Shown piece by piece: positions 45,180 to 57,084 of a DNA stretch of 64,000 nt (within the stretch, counting starts at the first letter, position 1; each line of letters opens with the position of its first letter). Location of the stretch: positions 14,192,365-14,256,364 of the forward strand of contig NC_074716.1 in assembly GCF_947242115.1 (NCBI RefSeq). The letters run 5' to 3'. Source of the stretch: Biomphalaria glabrata (taxonomy: Eukaryota; Mollusca; Gastropoda; Planorbidae). The notes under the pieces are model-generated. The model saw only the letters and a program-made list of their open reading frames with translations, had not been told where the DNA came from and ran no database searches. Made by a program: the position numbers and the translations under genes.

Positions 45180-46260
45180 GATTCAAACCCCCAAATAGCT
45201 ACGGTCGTAGAATTTGGTAACTGCAGTTTGCTTTAGAATAATATTGAAGATAGAGGTTTTCCACCCAAAAATGCTCTGTAGGGGAATTTTAAACTCAAAA
45301 CCATCTGGAGGGGTTTTAAACTATAAAAAAAGCCATCTGTAGGAGAGGGGTTTAAACTCAAACCCCCCAATTGGCTTGGCTACGCTCAAATAATTTTAGT
45401 GTGTAATTTGCTTTTTTTATTTTGAAGAGGTATTTTTTTTAGCGTTATATCGCTCTGAAGGGGGATTTAAACTCAAAACTCCTTTTGGCAACGATCATAG
45501 CATTTTAAGTGCGTAATTAGCTTTTTTTTTTACATTGAAGATGCATTTATTAGCTTTAAACCCCGCTGGCGGGGGATTAAACTCAAAACCCCTTTGGCTA
45601 CGCTCATAGATTTTAGAGTGTGTAACTTGCTTTTTTTATATTGAAGAGATATTTTTTAGCTTGAAACTCTACTGGAGGGGAGTTTAAACTCAAAACCCCT
45701 TTGACTACACTCAGACTTTTGAGTGTATAATTTGCTTTGTTTTTAATATTAAAGAGTTATTTTTTACCTTCAAACCACACTAAAGTGGCTGGGGGGGGGG
45801 GGTTAAACTCAAAACTGAGTCAAAACCCATTTAGCTACGCTCATAACATTTTGATTGCGTAATTTGCTTTTTTTATATTGAAGAGGTATTTTCTAGCTTC
45901 AAACCCTACTGAAGAGGGGGGGGGGTTAAACTCAAAACCCCTTTGGCTACGTTCATTGAATTTTGAGTGTGTAATCTGCTTTTTTTTTTTTATTGAAGAG
46001 GGGGTTTATCGTAAATTTTGGATGGGGTTTTAAAATCAAAATCTTCCTTAACTGTGCTCTTGGAACTTGGGGATTGTCGTTTGCATTTTTTTGTTGTTTT
46101 GTTTTATAGAAGAGGGGGATTTAACTGCAAAACCCCCTGGTAGGGGGTTTAAACTCAAAAACCCCTGGTAGGGGGTTTAAACTCAAAACCCTCTGGTAGG
46201 GGAGTTTAAACTCAAAACCCCATGTAGGGTTTTTTTAATTCAAAACCTCCTTGGCTGTGC
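45180..46260. repeat. Tandem array, about 110-120-bp period
   Basis: Around ten diverged units, each with tttaaactcaaaaccc, tttggctacgctcat, tgtgtaatttgcttttt and attgaagaggtatttt. It is the core of the element 44003-46426. Confidence 0.85.
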
Positions 46261-46434
46261 TTGGGCAAGTGATGGTTTAGTATTAAAATCTCACCTAAAA
46301 TAAAAAAAATCAAAGCAAAAAATCAGTCACTGAATTCCGACCCCCTCCCCTGTGTGTGTGTGGGGGGGGGGATTTCATTTCGAGGGGGGGGGTTGAAGCC
46401 CCAAACCCTCCCTGGCTTCGCCCATGATAACTAT

Positions 46435-46983
46435 TATTATTAAATAGATCATTATATAAACATCTAATATACAACATGCAAAATACTGCATTCCTCACTA
46501 ATCTTCGGAGTCGAAGACAAGCCTTATTATTATACAACATTCATAGGAACGCCTCAAATTGACTAGGCACCAAATGGTTAATTAAATCTACCTCACTAAA
46601 TGTAATAGCCTTTTAAGTCCTACGTCTTAGCCTGTGACGAGAGACATGACTGATAGTGATGTGCTAAATTTAGAATTACGAGGCCCCTGCCAGACGCGGG
46701 GCCCAATTTTGGCAATCGTTCAAATCGGCTAAAGGCCGACCCTGACTATGAAGATAGCCTACATCTCCTGTTTTTTTAGAGTAATTAGACACAAGAGATG
46801 TGGTGCCAATAGATGTCTAAATTTCCTTTCTAATGAAGTATGTAGGTTGTTTACAACTCATTTGTGTGTAGAATATGAAACTTCAATATGCATTGTTGCC
46901 ATTGTTGGATATTTAAAAGAGGCAGGACACTGCTAGTTAAAATATAAAATCTAATTGTAAAGTGCTATGAACTCAAGTCGTCC
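46435..46983. other. Intergenic DNA; possible MITE remnant
   Basis: Near 46690-46745, gacgcggggcccaa and ggctaaaggccgaccctg resemble a CAGGGCCGG-family right end, without a target duplication. Nothing else recognised. Confidence 0.35.
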
Positions 46984-47037
46984 CAATGCTTCCTGGTATC
47001 CCCCCCCCCACCGTCCACGGGAGATCTGAGCTTGGAT
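46984..47037 (-). mobile_element. SINE, left half, split by the 10.3-kb hAT element
   Basis: ccgtccacgggagatctgag corresponds to the cgtcctgcgggaggtttgga part of the SINE family at 43448, in reverse. Its continuation is at 57314-57352, exactly across the hAT insertion. Confidence 0.7.
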
Positions 47038-48689
47038 CAGTGGCGTAACTAAGGGGGGGGGAGGGGGGGGAGAATTTTGAAATCCCCCCGGGCCCCCACC
47101 TAGGGGGGGCCCCCAAATGGGTGTCCGAAATTTATTTGTAAATACATAAATTAATATATTTGATTGACAAATAGTGTCAACGGGTGTCTTTTTTTTTCAA
47201 CATTTATGGATTAAATTTATCACAAAGACTAAACCTAAATCTATGTCTATCAGTACGTTGACTGTTGACATTTTAAAAATATTTTTTCCCACAGAGATCA
47301 AAGTTTTTTTAAAGTCAGTCTTACATTTTAAACTTTGTTGCCACGAATAAAACTGCATGATATACAACGAATTCCAGGTATCTTGTTACCTTTACTAATA
47401 ATAGATCTAAATGGCGAGTATTTTATGGCTACACCATGGAACTATACTAATGGAACACCAGCTTCGAGTTTTTTACAAAGACAAAGAGAGTCGAAGTGCC
47501 GTCGCGCATCTTTTTCGCGCACCATACCATTTTGAAAAATCGATGAGGATGCCAAAGAAGAAATTTACTCCGAGAGCCACTTGGATTGTCCTTCATTGAG
47601 AGTAAAACTTCCCCACACTATATTTTATTAGATCTGTAAAAACTTTATCCATTTTCTGACTATCTGATAAAATAGATACAATTTCCCTGAATAAGAGATC
47701 GTCACAAAAGTTATTTTTTTCGATCACCCTATAAAATGCCACTTATTTTCCAAAAAATAGAATCTAAATTCCGAAAATACAATCTTTCAGTGTTTCTGTG
47801 TTTGGTTTATTTACACTAAATCTGGATGAAGACCTGTCTACCGTTCCGCCAAATGCGTATTTGTTACGATATACTAAATTGCACGAAATAAAAATAGGAG
47901 GCCTAATACAGTTTGGACACTCCAAGCTACGCATTTCTAATCGTTTTTTTTTTTTATTATCGAAAGGACTAGGCTATAGGCATACACGTCTCGTGGGAAA
48001 CAAAGAAAAAGTTAATCTTGATAATATTGTAGCCTAAATAAAATGACAAAAAAACAACAACAAAACAACTATAGCCTAATCTAAAATGAAATAGATCTAG
48101 AGCTAGATTTTCTTGGACGAATGATATAAAATAAGTATAATAAGTCATATGAATCTGATAGATCTAAAACAAATACTGATAGAGTCATTCATTAATTAAT
48201 TATTAGAATTACTTGACTACCAACTGGGTATTTTTATTGCCAAAATACAATGTATTTTATGTGCATTTATTAAAAACAACAACCAAAAATTAAGCGATTG
48301 ACGCAACTAGATCTAATATTAGTAATATATAGATTCTAGTTCTAGATCCAGAAAGCTACTTCTCTAATTCAGTTTTCTAGTTTAATTCTAGTTAGATCTA
48401 GATGTCTAGACCACTAGATCTAAATCTAGCCAGGGTTTTTGTCATGGAATAGATTTATAAAACTTCAGCCACCTACTGTCACGATATGACAGATAGGCCT
48501 ACTCTCTCTACTACTAGACTCTAGATCTAGAATCTAGAACCAGTTGCAGAGATTCTAGTTTTTATTTTGATGACATGTTACGATATATCAATGATATTTA
48601 GATAAACCTAGTGGAACAGACAGAAGGAACATTTAATATAAGGCAAAGAAGTAAGATGTTTATAATCCATCAAACTATGATCAAACTCA

Positions 48690-49230
48690 CAGAGGACTTG
48701 TGTCATTTGTGACGGCATTTCATGCATTTACAGAAGCTACAAACTATTCTACAAAAATGATAGGCTTGTCTTTGATTCCGAAGACTTATGAGGAATGCTA
48801 TGTTTCCAGTGGCTACTCAGCCCCAGCTGTGACCTACATATTATGCCACACTGAGCACAGGCATAACCATTGTCCACCTGTGGTAGAATCAGTTGTTTTT
48901 TTTTTCTTTATGCCGTCTACCCTCGGCAATTAATTTTCATTGGTGTATACCACACCTTTGTAAGTGACCTCCAGCTGTCTTGCTCTGAAGCTGTATGCAA
49001 CCAGGTGCTCTCTTATTCTATGTCAGTTAAAGCAAGTTGGCGCCTAAGCTTGTCTTTAAAGCATTTCTGTGGTACCTCTTTAAGTGCAAATGACATGTTA
49101 GGCAAATAGGTTTTGCCTATCGGAAGGCCATTTCAGAATATATAGGTGTTTAAAATGAAACTCCAAACATCTGGACTTCCAGTAACCAAGAAAATAAGCT
49201 TAGGATTCAAAGAGACGACACTGGCATTTC
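48690..49230 (-). pseudogene. LINE 3' relic with C-terminal zinc finger
   Basis: Minus-strand translation shows RRQLALTDIE, TASEQDSWRSLTKV and YACAQCGIICRSQLGLSSHW, a C-x2-C-x12-H finger found at the C-terminus of RTE/CR1-like LINE proteins. Several stops. The two + strand frames over this stretch are shadows. Confidence 0.65.
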
Positions 49231-49934
49231 AGCTAAGACAATCAGTAAAATTAATAGCAACTTTAATTGCAGTCCACCAAACAAGATAAAAAGAAACAAG
49301 TGTGGCTTCAATAGCATTGATGATATTTAGTTTACTTTTATCTCATTTACTAGTATTACTATTTCATTGACTAAGGTTTTTTATTGTCAAATATGCATAA
49401 GTACATGTACTAGTTCCTGCAATTTGATGAAAAATTATAATTAAATTGTGTGTAGTCTATATACAAATGTTTATAAGAGATCACAGCTAAGCTTAATTTA
49501 TTTAATTTCAAAACTATGATTTTGTGTTCTGACTCTACTCTAAATAAATTATATTTTATTTTAAGAATGCAAAGTTGGAAATTCTGTTTTGATGAAAAAA
49601 AATTATTAAAATAAAGTAGATGTTTATGGTTTCTTTGTATTTATTTTTAAATTATTTATTCATTAAAAATTAATTGTTCATTAACATTTACTTGAAGTAA
49701 AGATAAAAAACACAAATTCAATTCATGCAGATCACAGCCCATCACTTAAATGTATTTACTGTCAATTCTACACACTATTCATTTCAAAATGCTGCTTTAA
49801 ATTGTTATATGACACAATCAAAGTACTGGTACCTCACATTGATGTAGGCCTAAAGCACCTGAAATAATGACAAATTTTCATTCAATAACTTGTACTGTCA
49901 TTTATTATCAGACGTGTTAAAACTAATGACCTGT

Positions 49935-50308
49935 ATCATCATCATTGGCCTCCTTCAGTCGTAGAAATAGAAAGACTAAGGTTTCATCTCAGAGCACACT
50001 TCCTCATGTGGCTGTGGAGCCCTATTTCGGAGAGACACTCCCATCCACAGATAGCACAGGTTAAGGTGGTTTTTACTTCGGTGGTAGAGGAGCTGGCCAT
50101 TTTTCGGATTGTACATTTTTCTTCCTGAGCTGAGACCTATGTACTTTCACTGTCCATAGCTTTCTTGGTCACTGTCTCTCCATCTGTTGCGGTCTAAAGC
50201 TATGTCTTCCCAATTGTCAGTATTGATGTTCACTGATTTGAGGTCACGTTTTATTACATCTATGTAATGGAAGTGGGGGCGACCAGTTTTTCTTGTGTCA
50301 GTAGTGTG
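49935..50308 (-). mobile_element. 5'-truncated LINE insertion with 12-bp target duplication
   Basis: ctaatgacctgt stands on both sides (49923-49934; 50309-50320). Minus-strand translation has GRPHFHYIDVIKRDLKS, then NWEDIALDRNRWRD, and in another frame TLTCAICGWECLSEIGLHSH, the LINE C-terminal zinc finger. The 3' end is a (GAT)n tail next to the left duplication, the hallmark of target-primed reverse transcription. Confidence 0.9.
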
Positions 50309-51741
50309 CTAATGACCTGTGTATATAATTTATTAAGCAGGAGCATCAACAAATCTTGAACAATAATTGTCTACAGAAAAACTTTATTCTTATCCAAACA
50401 ATATGCATTTACAATGTATTTAAGCAAGTTAATTTATATTTATACAAATCTATATGGCCTAAAGATTACAGCGTATTTTGATGTGTGAATACCAAGTTAC
50501 ATTATTACATGAAAATAGTGTACTCATTTTTAAAATATTCTGGGTAATAAAAATAATTAATTAAAAAAAAAAATTATGGTTCTTTAGTCAATGGAATGAT
50601 AGCAGCAATTATTTAACAATTTCATGATTATCCATTCATTTCAATATACTTATAACTGAAAAATAATTCATAAGGTTTAGATACAACCATTTGAAATAAT
50701 GATTATAATTTTTTTCTTAATTTGCTTAATTCAAATCTAATATAAACAAGATTTCCTCTGTCAAGAAACTTATGAGGGAACAACATGCATGTTCTTCTCA
50801 GTAAGTTTTGCAAAGGAAATTAAGAATATTTAATTGATGTTGCTTTTTTTTTTTGCCAACATTTTAAACCTTTGCACCAGGTTTTAGTTTTAAGGAGAAT
50901 GCACCATATTTTATATGTTTACTTTTGTTAGATTCTTATTTTAATTTTAAAAAAGTAAAATTTCCCTTACCACTCATCCACTGCACTCCCTCTTGTTTTA
51001 ATGGGGCTCAGATTAATAGTTTTCAAGTACAATATCAAACAGATTTAAAGAAATACTAAATCCAAACCTGTTGGCTGAATGACAGGATATACATAAATAT
51101 GTATACAGCTTACAGTATAATATATATATCTTAAATTAAAATTGGTCCAAGACTTTTATTTTGCAACATGATGGGATTTTCCTTTCTGGTGGTGCTATGC
51201 AGGAGTCCAAGAATCTCATGTTTTCTCATAACAGAAAGTTATCTAGTTATAAAAATAAATAAAAGGATTTTAAAAAAAATAAAAAAATATGTGTGACATA
51301 TGTGTTGACCATGCTAAACGTATATATGTTATTAATTATAGTTATATAATTTTGCCATTCTAAAAATAGTCTGTACCTAAAAGGAGCTACTGCGTTAATG
51401 TGTAGACATGGCCCTGACCTTAATAGTTATGAATTATTACTATAGGTGAAGGCAGATGTTCAGTTAATTTGATGCACATTGAACTAATCTAAAAGCAACT
51501 ATAACATATATTATGATTTACATTTTCATGGAAAACTAGTTTTTCAAAAATACAAGTACTTCAGCTTATGAGAAAAGTACATGGGAAAAATTGCAGTACC
51601 TTACCTTTAAGAGGTGCAACCAATCATTGACTTTTCAGGAATGCATGCCTTTTTCTTGCATTTCCAAACATAACTGTAATTATACAATTAGGCATATTGG
51701 TTAATTTCTTTTGAAAACATTACAATTAAAAAATAATATTA

Positions 51742-52115
51742 TTAAATTGAAAACGTTGTATCAAACATACAAATTATCAGACAATTTTGCCTAATTTCAT
51801 CTAACAGTTTATTGTAAAGGAATGGCCTGCACAACAGCCAAGGTATATTAGGCATTCATGAAAGATGAATGTGCTTAAGAGTGTTATAAATAAAAAAAAA
51901 ATGTTAAATTCCATCCCAGATATTTGGATGTTGCTTGACCATGAAAATCACACAATTCATAAAACATCTATTAGATAACTAAAATAAAAATTGTATAGTA
52001 GTACTTACATTAAATATTGAATGGATGCCCAGAGAGTAGAAATAGTATAAGTATGATCCTTGAGCCATTCTGGTACATCATCAGAACTGGTTGCCATGGT
52101 TCTACTTGTTAATAA
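51742..52115 (-). CDS. Candidate two-exon small protein gene, unidentified
   Basis: On the minus strand, an acceptor tttcag (52122-52117) precedes an exon with an excellent start context (aaccATGG, ATG at 52097-52095) and 29 codons (MATSSDDVPEWLKDHTYTIS...). It ends at donor gtaagtac (52008). A downstream acceptor, ctgttgtgcag, opens a second exon at 51826 in a compatible phase, giving PFLYNKLLDEIRQNC and a stop at 51742. The product would be 57 residues with no signal peptide or known domain. A minus-strand aataaa lies near 51150. The splice signals are good but short exons in AT-rich DNA can arise by chance. It lies inside the long-TIR element. Confidence 0.28.
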
Positions 52116-52119
52116 CTGA

Positions 52120-54060
52120 AACATTACAAACATTTTTTTTTATTTATAATTCATCACAGACTAGAATAGAAATGTTGCCGGGAAAAATACCAATGGTTAG
52201 AATACACCTGATGCTACTTTTGTAGCCTTATTACTGGTTAAAATGCACCTAAACTTCATTAATTAAATCTGATAAGAAACATATGTATCACACAAGTCCA
52301 AGTTTATCAGAGTGTCAGCAAATAATTAACTAGATATGTGAGTTTTATATTAAAGTACTGAATTTCAGGGGATAGATCCAACTTGACACCACATCATTTA
52401 TTATTTCATGAACTCATGGGTCTGGGTATGGCATGGAATGGAAACTAATATATATGGGGTGTAGGCAAGGCATGGATTATAAATTGTCTTGTATAGATTA
52501 GATTGGGTAAAACTGCCAATCGAAGGTAACTTTTACTGATAGATCTGGATCAATTATACATTTATCATTTATGGGACCTAGGCCTGCATAAATTTTATCT
52601 TTTATTTATATATTTTATGTACATAAATAACTAGTCTAGAATCTATAATTATATCTTAATAATAATTTTTGTAGATAGATGTCATATAATATCTAACATA
52701 TTAAGTATAGATCAGTAGATTTAGAATTTTAGCTAGTGGAATATTTTTATATCCTAATCTGAACTGGATCTATATATCTAGAATTTAGATCAGTAGATTT
52801 AGTATTTTAGGTAGTAAAAACTTTTATACTCTAAATCTAAACTGGATCTAGATCTAATTATTCTAGAAGCTTAGATCTAGAAGACTAGTTGTCAAGATTT
52901 GACTACACTATGGCTAATGCACTACCTTAGTAGACCTACTAGATAGATCAAGAGACAGAGTACTAATAGACTCGTCTTGCCTTGTTGGGCCTCTCAAATC
53001 AGCTATAGACTTTAGAGACAATTTAGGAAGGTGAATATCAATCCAATTCAAAGATCTACAATCTACATATTAGAGTCTAGCTAGAGATGCTAGATCTAGT
53101 CTAGAAGGCTTATCAATAAAAACTAAAATCTATCATTTCTAAAGTTTGTAAAATTATATGTAGATCTAATCTATCTATTTATAATATAATAAAAATCTAT
53201 GTCTACTTTTTAAATATTTAAAATGATATGGCTGGTGATATTAATTATTTTAATTGAGACATTGACATACTGTCACATACAAAGTAACAAAATAATTAGA
53301 TCTTATACTAACTCATAGACTCATACCATATAGTATTAAACCTTCGAGTTTACGTTCCACTACCTTGACTTGACTATATTGACTAAATAAAGGGCACTAT
53401 GATTATAGATGTAGATTATTATCTATGATGATGATGTTTATCAACTGGTAGATCTATAAGTAGTATCGTCACTTTAAGTATAATCAGTATAACTACTGCA
53501 TTCGTTTCATTCACTGTCTGTATCAAATATCGTGTGAATGACTGAATGTGATGTGAAAGTGAAGTCTAGATTTAGAATAATTTAGATAGAATTGATAGGG
53601 TCATAGATTATAGAATATCTATATAGATCTACTATTAAAAAGTATTAAATATACTAACTATAGTGTCTATACTATAGTATAGCCAGTATGACTCGTATGA
53701 GTATACTCATATACTGTAAAAGTGTATAATAGTAAGTATAGCTATAGACAGACTAGATCATAGATGATCGATAGATCTAGAATCTAGACTAGAGTCACTA
53801 GATTTGACTAGATCTATAAATATTCATTAGATCTATATTCATATTGACAATTATTGATCTCATGTCATGATGTATGGCCTAGATCTAGATAAAATAGAGT
53901 GGATCTCATGACTGTCTATATTAGATCTATTGATTTTTTTTTAAAACGTTAAATAAATCTAGACCTTAGTCTTTAACTTTAGTCTAGGCCTAGGTGTTGT
54001 AGATCTATATTATTCTAGATATTATACAAGAGATCTAGATCAATAAAAGTTCGGTTTTTT
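52120..54060. other. AT-rich DNA dense in TCTAGA/AGATCT palindromes
   Basis: From about 52600 the sequence is crowded with tagatcta, tctagat and agatctag strings without a fixed period. Similar blocks are at 8060-8350, 23280-24110, 48310-48560 and 61020-61520. No gene recognised. Confidence 0.6.
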
Positions 54061-54885
54061 AAAAATTCGCATTCGAAATTTTAAATACCCAGATTTAAGT
54101 ATTTATATACCCATATTGGTAGGTCCGAGTTAATCATTTATTAGATCTATTAAAGCATGTCTATATAAAAGATTATTATTTTAAAAATATATTATTATAT
54201 AAAAGATATAGTTATGAATATTTACTTTAAAAAATTAAAGAAAATGAATTTTTCACTTTTGCCAATTAACACTCTGGCTAGCAAAAAGGATGACTCCTCA
54301 ATACTGTGAAAAGACGATAACTGCATGAGTTGGTTTGGAATTGTATTTTGTAAGACTAATTTTCAAAACATATCCTTCAAGAGAGAGAACGAAAAAAGGT
54401 TGTAAAAAAAAAAAGCTGGCTGGACTACGCAAATAATGGACCAGCCTCTCTCTCTTGATATCTTGTTAAGAACATTGGTGACCGGGAAAAGTGGATGGTT
54501 TGGTTGCGCGGGACAGATGATAAAAATGACATGTACATAAAAAAAAATCCAGATTTTGTGTAAAATACCCAAATGAGGAAGTACTGGAAACACCTATTTT
54601 AATGAAGTGGCCTTAAAAAAAAATCTTTTGTGACGATCCATTATTCAGGGAAATTGTATCTATTTTATCAGATAGTCAGAAAATGGATAAAGTTTTTACA
54701 GATCTAATGAAATATAGTGTGGGGAAGTTTTACTCTCAATGAAGGTCAATCCAAGTGGCTCTCGGAGTAAATTTCTTCTTTGGCATCCTCATCGATTTTT
54801 CAAATTGGTATGTTGCGCGAAAAAAGATGCGCGACGGCACTCTGATCATAAAATCTCGAAGCTGGTGTTCCATTAGTATAGTTCC

Positions 54886-55120
54886 ATGGCTACACTAATT
54901 AACCTTGAAGCAAAATTTACAGAACCGAGTATAACAGATTCAAAAGTTATTCTTAACAATGCTAAAATAGTCCATTATTCGGGTTTGGCGTCTATAATTT
55001 CAGAATTAAACTTCACACTCGAGTTATTACCCCTCTATTCATCTTTCCTCAATTTAATGGAAATTTTATTTCCATCTAATCCTTTTGCTTTCGCACAAAA
55101 CATAAACAACAAACAATGAC
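54886..55120 (+). pseudogene. Tc1/mariner-IS630-like DDE transposase relic
   Basis: Translation includes VILNNAKIVHYSG and LELLPLYSSFLNLMEILF, resembling the (I/V)MDNA-x-IH-x-S ... LPPYSP-x-LNPIE-x-x-F block of DDE transposases. The expected catalytic Asp is Asn, Pro residues of the second motif are lost, and the last catalytic Glu position is kept. It begins at the right end of the long-TIR element, so that element may have inserted into it. Confidence 0.5.
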
Positions 55121-55145
55121 GTAATATCATATAATATTAGCACAT
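55078..55145. repeat. Direct repeat, left copy (partner at 56175-56254)
   Basis: ccttttgctt(t/g)cgcac, aaaacataaacaac and catataatattagcaca occur in both copies in the same orientation; the right copy has about 10 additional bases. The interval between them holds a MITE and a Gypsy-type relic. Confidence 0.85.
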
Positions 55146-55202
55146 CCTTCCTTTTGAAGTTATTATCACACCCTTCCTTTTAAAGTTAGTGATATCTACT
55201 AG

Positions 55203-55643
55203 CAGGGCCGGCCCTAGCATTTGCGGGGCCCTATGCGAAACGGATCGCGTGGGGCCTAGTCTGGGTAGGGATGAGCATAATGTCAAAATTATTATTTTTT
55301 TTGAATTAGAAAATAGGCCTACTTTCGTCTTTGCAATAAATTTTTATCAAATGAAAGCTCGCAATACCACTTTTTATTTATAGGCACCCCAAAATGTCAA
55401 TTTCGTCTATTCTTCAGGAGAATTGAATAAATTTAAAAAAAAATCAGGACTTTATCGTATATTTTGCCTTTTCATGAGATTTCCTGGAGGCCCTGGAAAA
55501 TCAGGAGGTCGCGAAAACCCTGTTATTTTATATACGTTATAATGGTTTAATTTAATAATGTACACTTAGAATTAGCGCGGGTCCTATGAAAGCGCGGGGC
55601 CCACTGTGACCGCATAGGCTGCAGTGGCCTAAGGCCGGCCCTG
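55203..55643. mobile_element. hAT MITE, CAGGGCCGG family (441 bp), inverted
   Basis: Begins cagggccggccctagc, ends cctaaggccggccctg; perfect 8-bp duplication tctactag at 55195-55202 and 55644-55651. Contains gccctatgcgaaacgg, the reverse complement of the motif in the other copies. Confidence 0.93.
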
Positions 55644-56174
55644 TCTACTAGGAACTTTAAGAATTCGTCCACTTCTGGTTGTCTTGACTGGCACAAGTTC
55701 TCTAGACGTTGGTCTATGACTGTCTGTTTCGTTTGTTCCAACAGTTTGCAGTTCATTGTCTCCATTGGTATCATAGTACCCAGAGATGTCTTCATCGAAA
55801 CTCTTATTTAAAAAGCGTTGATTTCTTCTGTATGTTTTTCCGTTTGTCTTTATGATGTAAGATCTGGGTGCTGAATGTTTTTTTTATGACAACTGCTTTC
55901 TGCCATGTTTGACCTAGACGAACTCTCCGACAGAATAATCTTTAGGCAGTCTAGCTTTTGCATCGTATTTCACTTTGCTTTTCATCTGTCGTTCGTTGAG
56001 TAATGTCTCTGCATTTTCAGCTACCGATGGTTTCAATAGTTTGGGATCAGTTGGAATGATTCCCTGAGTCTTCTACTCGTCAGCAGTTGTGATGGTGAAT
56101 ACGGCAGTCCACTTATCGGAGTATTTCTATACTCGAGCATAACGAGATATGGATCTTTCCCACTTTTGTATGCT
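55644..56174 (-). mobile_element. Gypsy-type LTR retroelement relic (end of pol)
   Basis: The minus strand resembles the C-terminal integrase end of a Gypsy-class polyprotein, with RNTPISGLPYSPSQLL as the clearest family signature. It is a fragment: no LTRs, gag or other pol domains were identified, and it is broken in a few places. The MITE 55203-55643 lies at its downstream side, and the direct repeats at 55078 and 56175 bracket both. An old fossil. Confidence 0.7.
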
Positions 56175-56254
56175 CTGAATCCTTTTGCTTGCGCACAAAA
56201 CATAAACAACCAACAATGACGACTTATGACGTAATACCATATAATATTAGCACA
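56175..56254. repeat. Direct repeat, right copy (partner at 55078-55145)
   Basis: See the left copy. It contains gacgacttatgacgtaata where the left copy has gacgtaata. Confidence 0.85.
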
Positions 56255-57084
56255 GAATCTTCTTAATGCAGTGGAAAATTAAGAATTTTTTGCCTATCTT
56301 GAATTGTGGTCAAAGCTCTTGCGCCCAATTAATATAGTTCAGAAGAAACTACACAAGTCTGGACTGCATATACGGGAAGCTGCTAAAGAAATTAGTACCC
56401 TTTCATGCTTTCTGCAAAATGATGAGAAACTGACAAAAACCCAATCCATCGAAAAAGCAAAAGAAGGTAGTGAATACTGTGGATTCCCTGTAATCAAAAT
56501 AACCAGAAGAAAGAAAAGACTTAATGGGAAGTTGAGTTCTAATGTAGAACTGTCAATAGAACTGCAATTCAAACGTGTTACGACAGAAGTGCTGGACAGA
56601 TTTCATATGGAGATGAAGGGCAGATTCCAAAGGCTGGAAAGAAAATGGATACCTTTGGGTTTCTTCTTGAACCAAGACACCTGTTAGATGAAGACACGCT
56701 TGTGACAAACTGTGCTACTTTTCCTGTTTGTATGATGAAATAAATGGAAAATCGCTTTTTCAATGATGTCATTGATGCACGAGCACTTTTCATCAACAAA
56801 CCAGTAATACAATCACAAATAGACATATTGAGGAAACAGGCTTCGTATGGGAATTACGTGTGCTCCGAATACTGCTAACTCAGGCCAGTTCCATTACGTC
56901 ATGTGAGAGATCATTCTCAAAGCTCAAGTTCATCAAAAGCTATCTCAGGAGCATAACGACACAAGAAAGTCTTATCATGGCTTTAATGTCAGTGAAGTCA
57001 CAAATACTAGAAAGTATCGATGTAGTTGATGTTATAGATTTCTTTGCTGCACAGAATGCACGACGTGAAGCGATATCAATTTAG
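56250..57084 (+). pseudogene. hAT transposase C-terminal relic of the 10.3-kb element
   Basis: 56304-56687 encodes LWSKLLRPINIVQKKL, REAAKEISTLSCFLQ, SNVELSIELQFKRVTTEVLD, matching the middle of ZMYM1-type hAT transposases. 56860-57084 encodes SITSCERSFSKLKFIKSYLR and ESLIMALMSV, the hAT C-terminal dimerisation domain. The two are in different frames, with stops between them. They read towards the right terminus 220 bp away. Confidence 0.82.

Larger units (their letters stand above)
44003..46426. mobile_element. 2.4-kb non-autonomous hAT-like element
   Basis: Termini catgggcgtagccagg and cctggcttcgcccatg are inverted; perfect 8-bp duplication ataactat at 43995-44002 and 46427-46434. The first 257 bases are duplicated in tandem (the second copy starts at 44260). 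The interior includes a LINE relic and a long tandem array. No transposase seen. Confidence 0.88.
47434..54889. mobile_element. 7.5-kb element with about 270-bp terminal inverted repeats
   Basis: 47434-47710 and 54625-54889 are inverted copies, over 90 percent identical by eye, both beginning ccatggaactatactaatgg. Outside them similarity stops abruptly, and ctaca stands on both sides (47429-47433; 54890-54894), suggesting a 5-bp target duplication. Which superfamily it belongs to is unknown; no transposase was recognised between the repeats. Interior: two LINE relics, a candidate small gene and TCTAGA-rich DNA. Confidence 0.78.

Noticed and set aside
48700-49109. Two + strand open frames inside the long-TIR element
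   Set aside because: The minus strand of the same bases encodes a LINE C-terminal zinc finger; the + frames are shadows.
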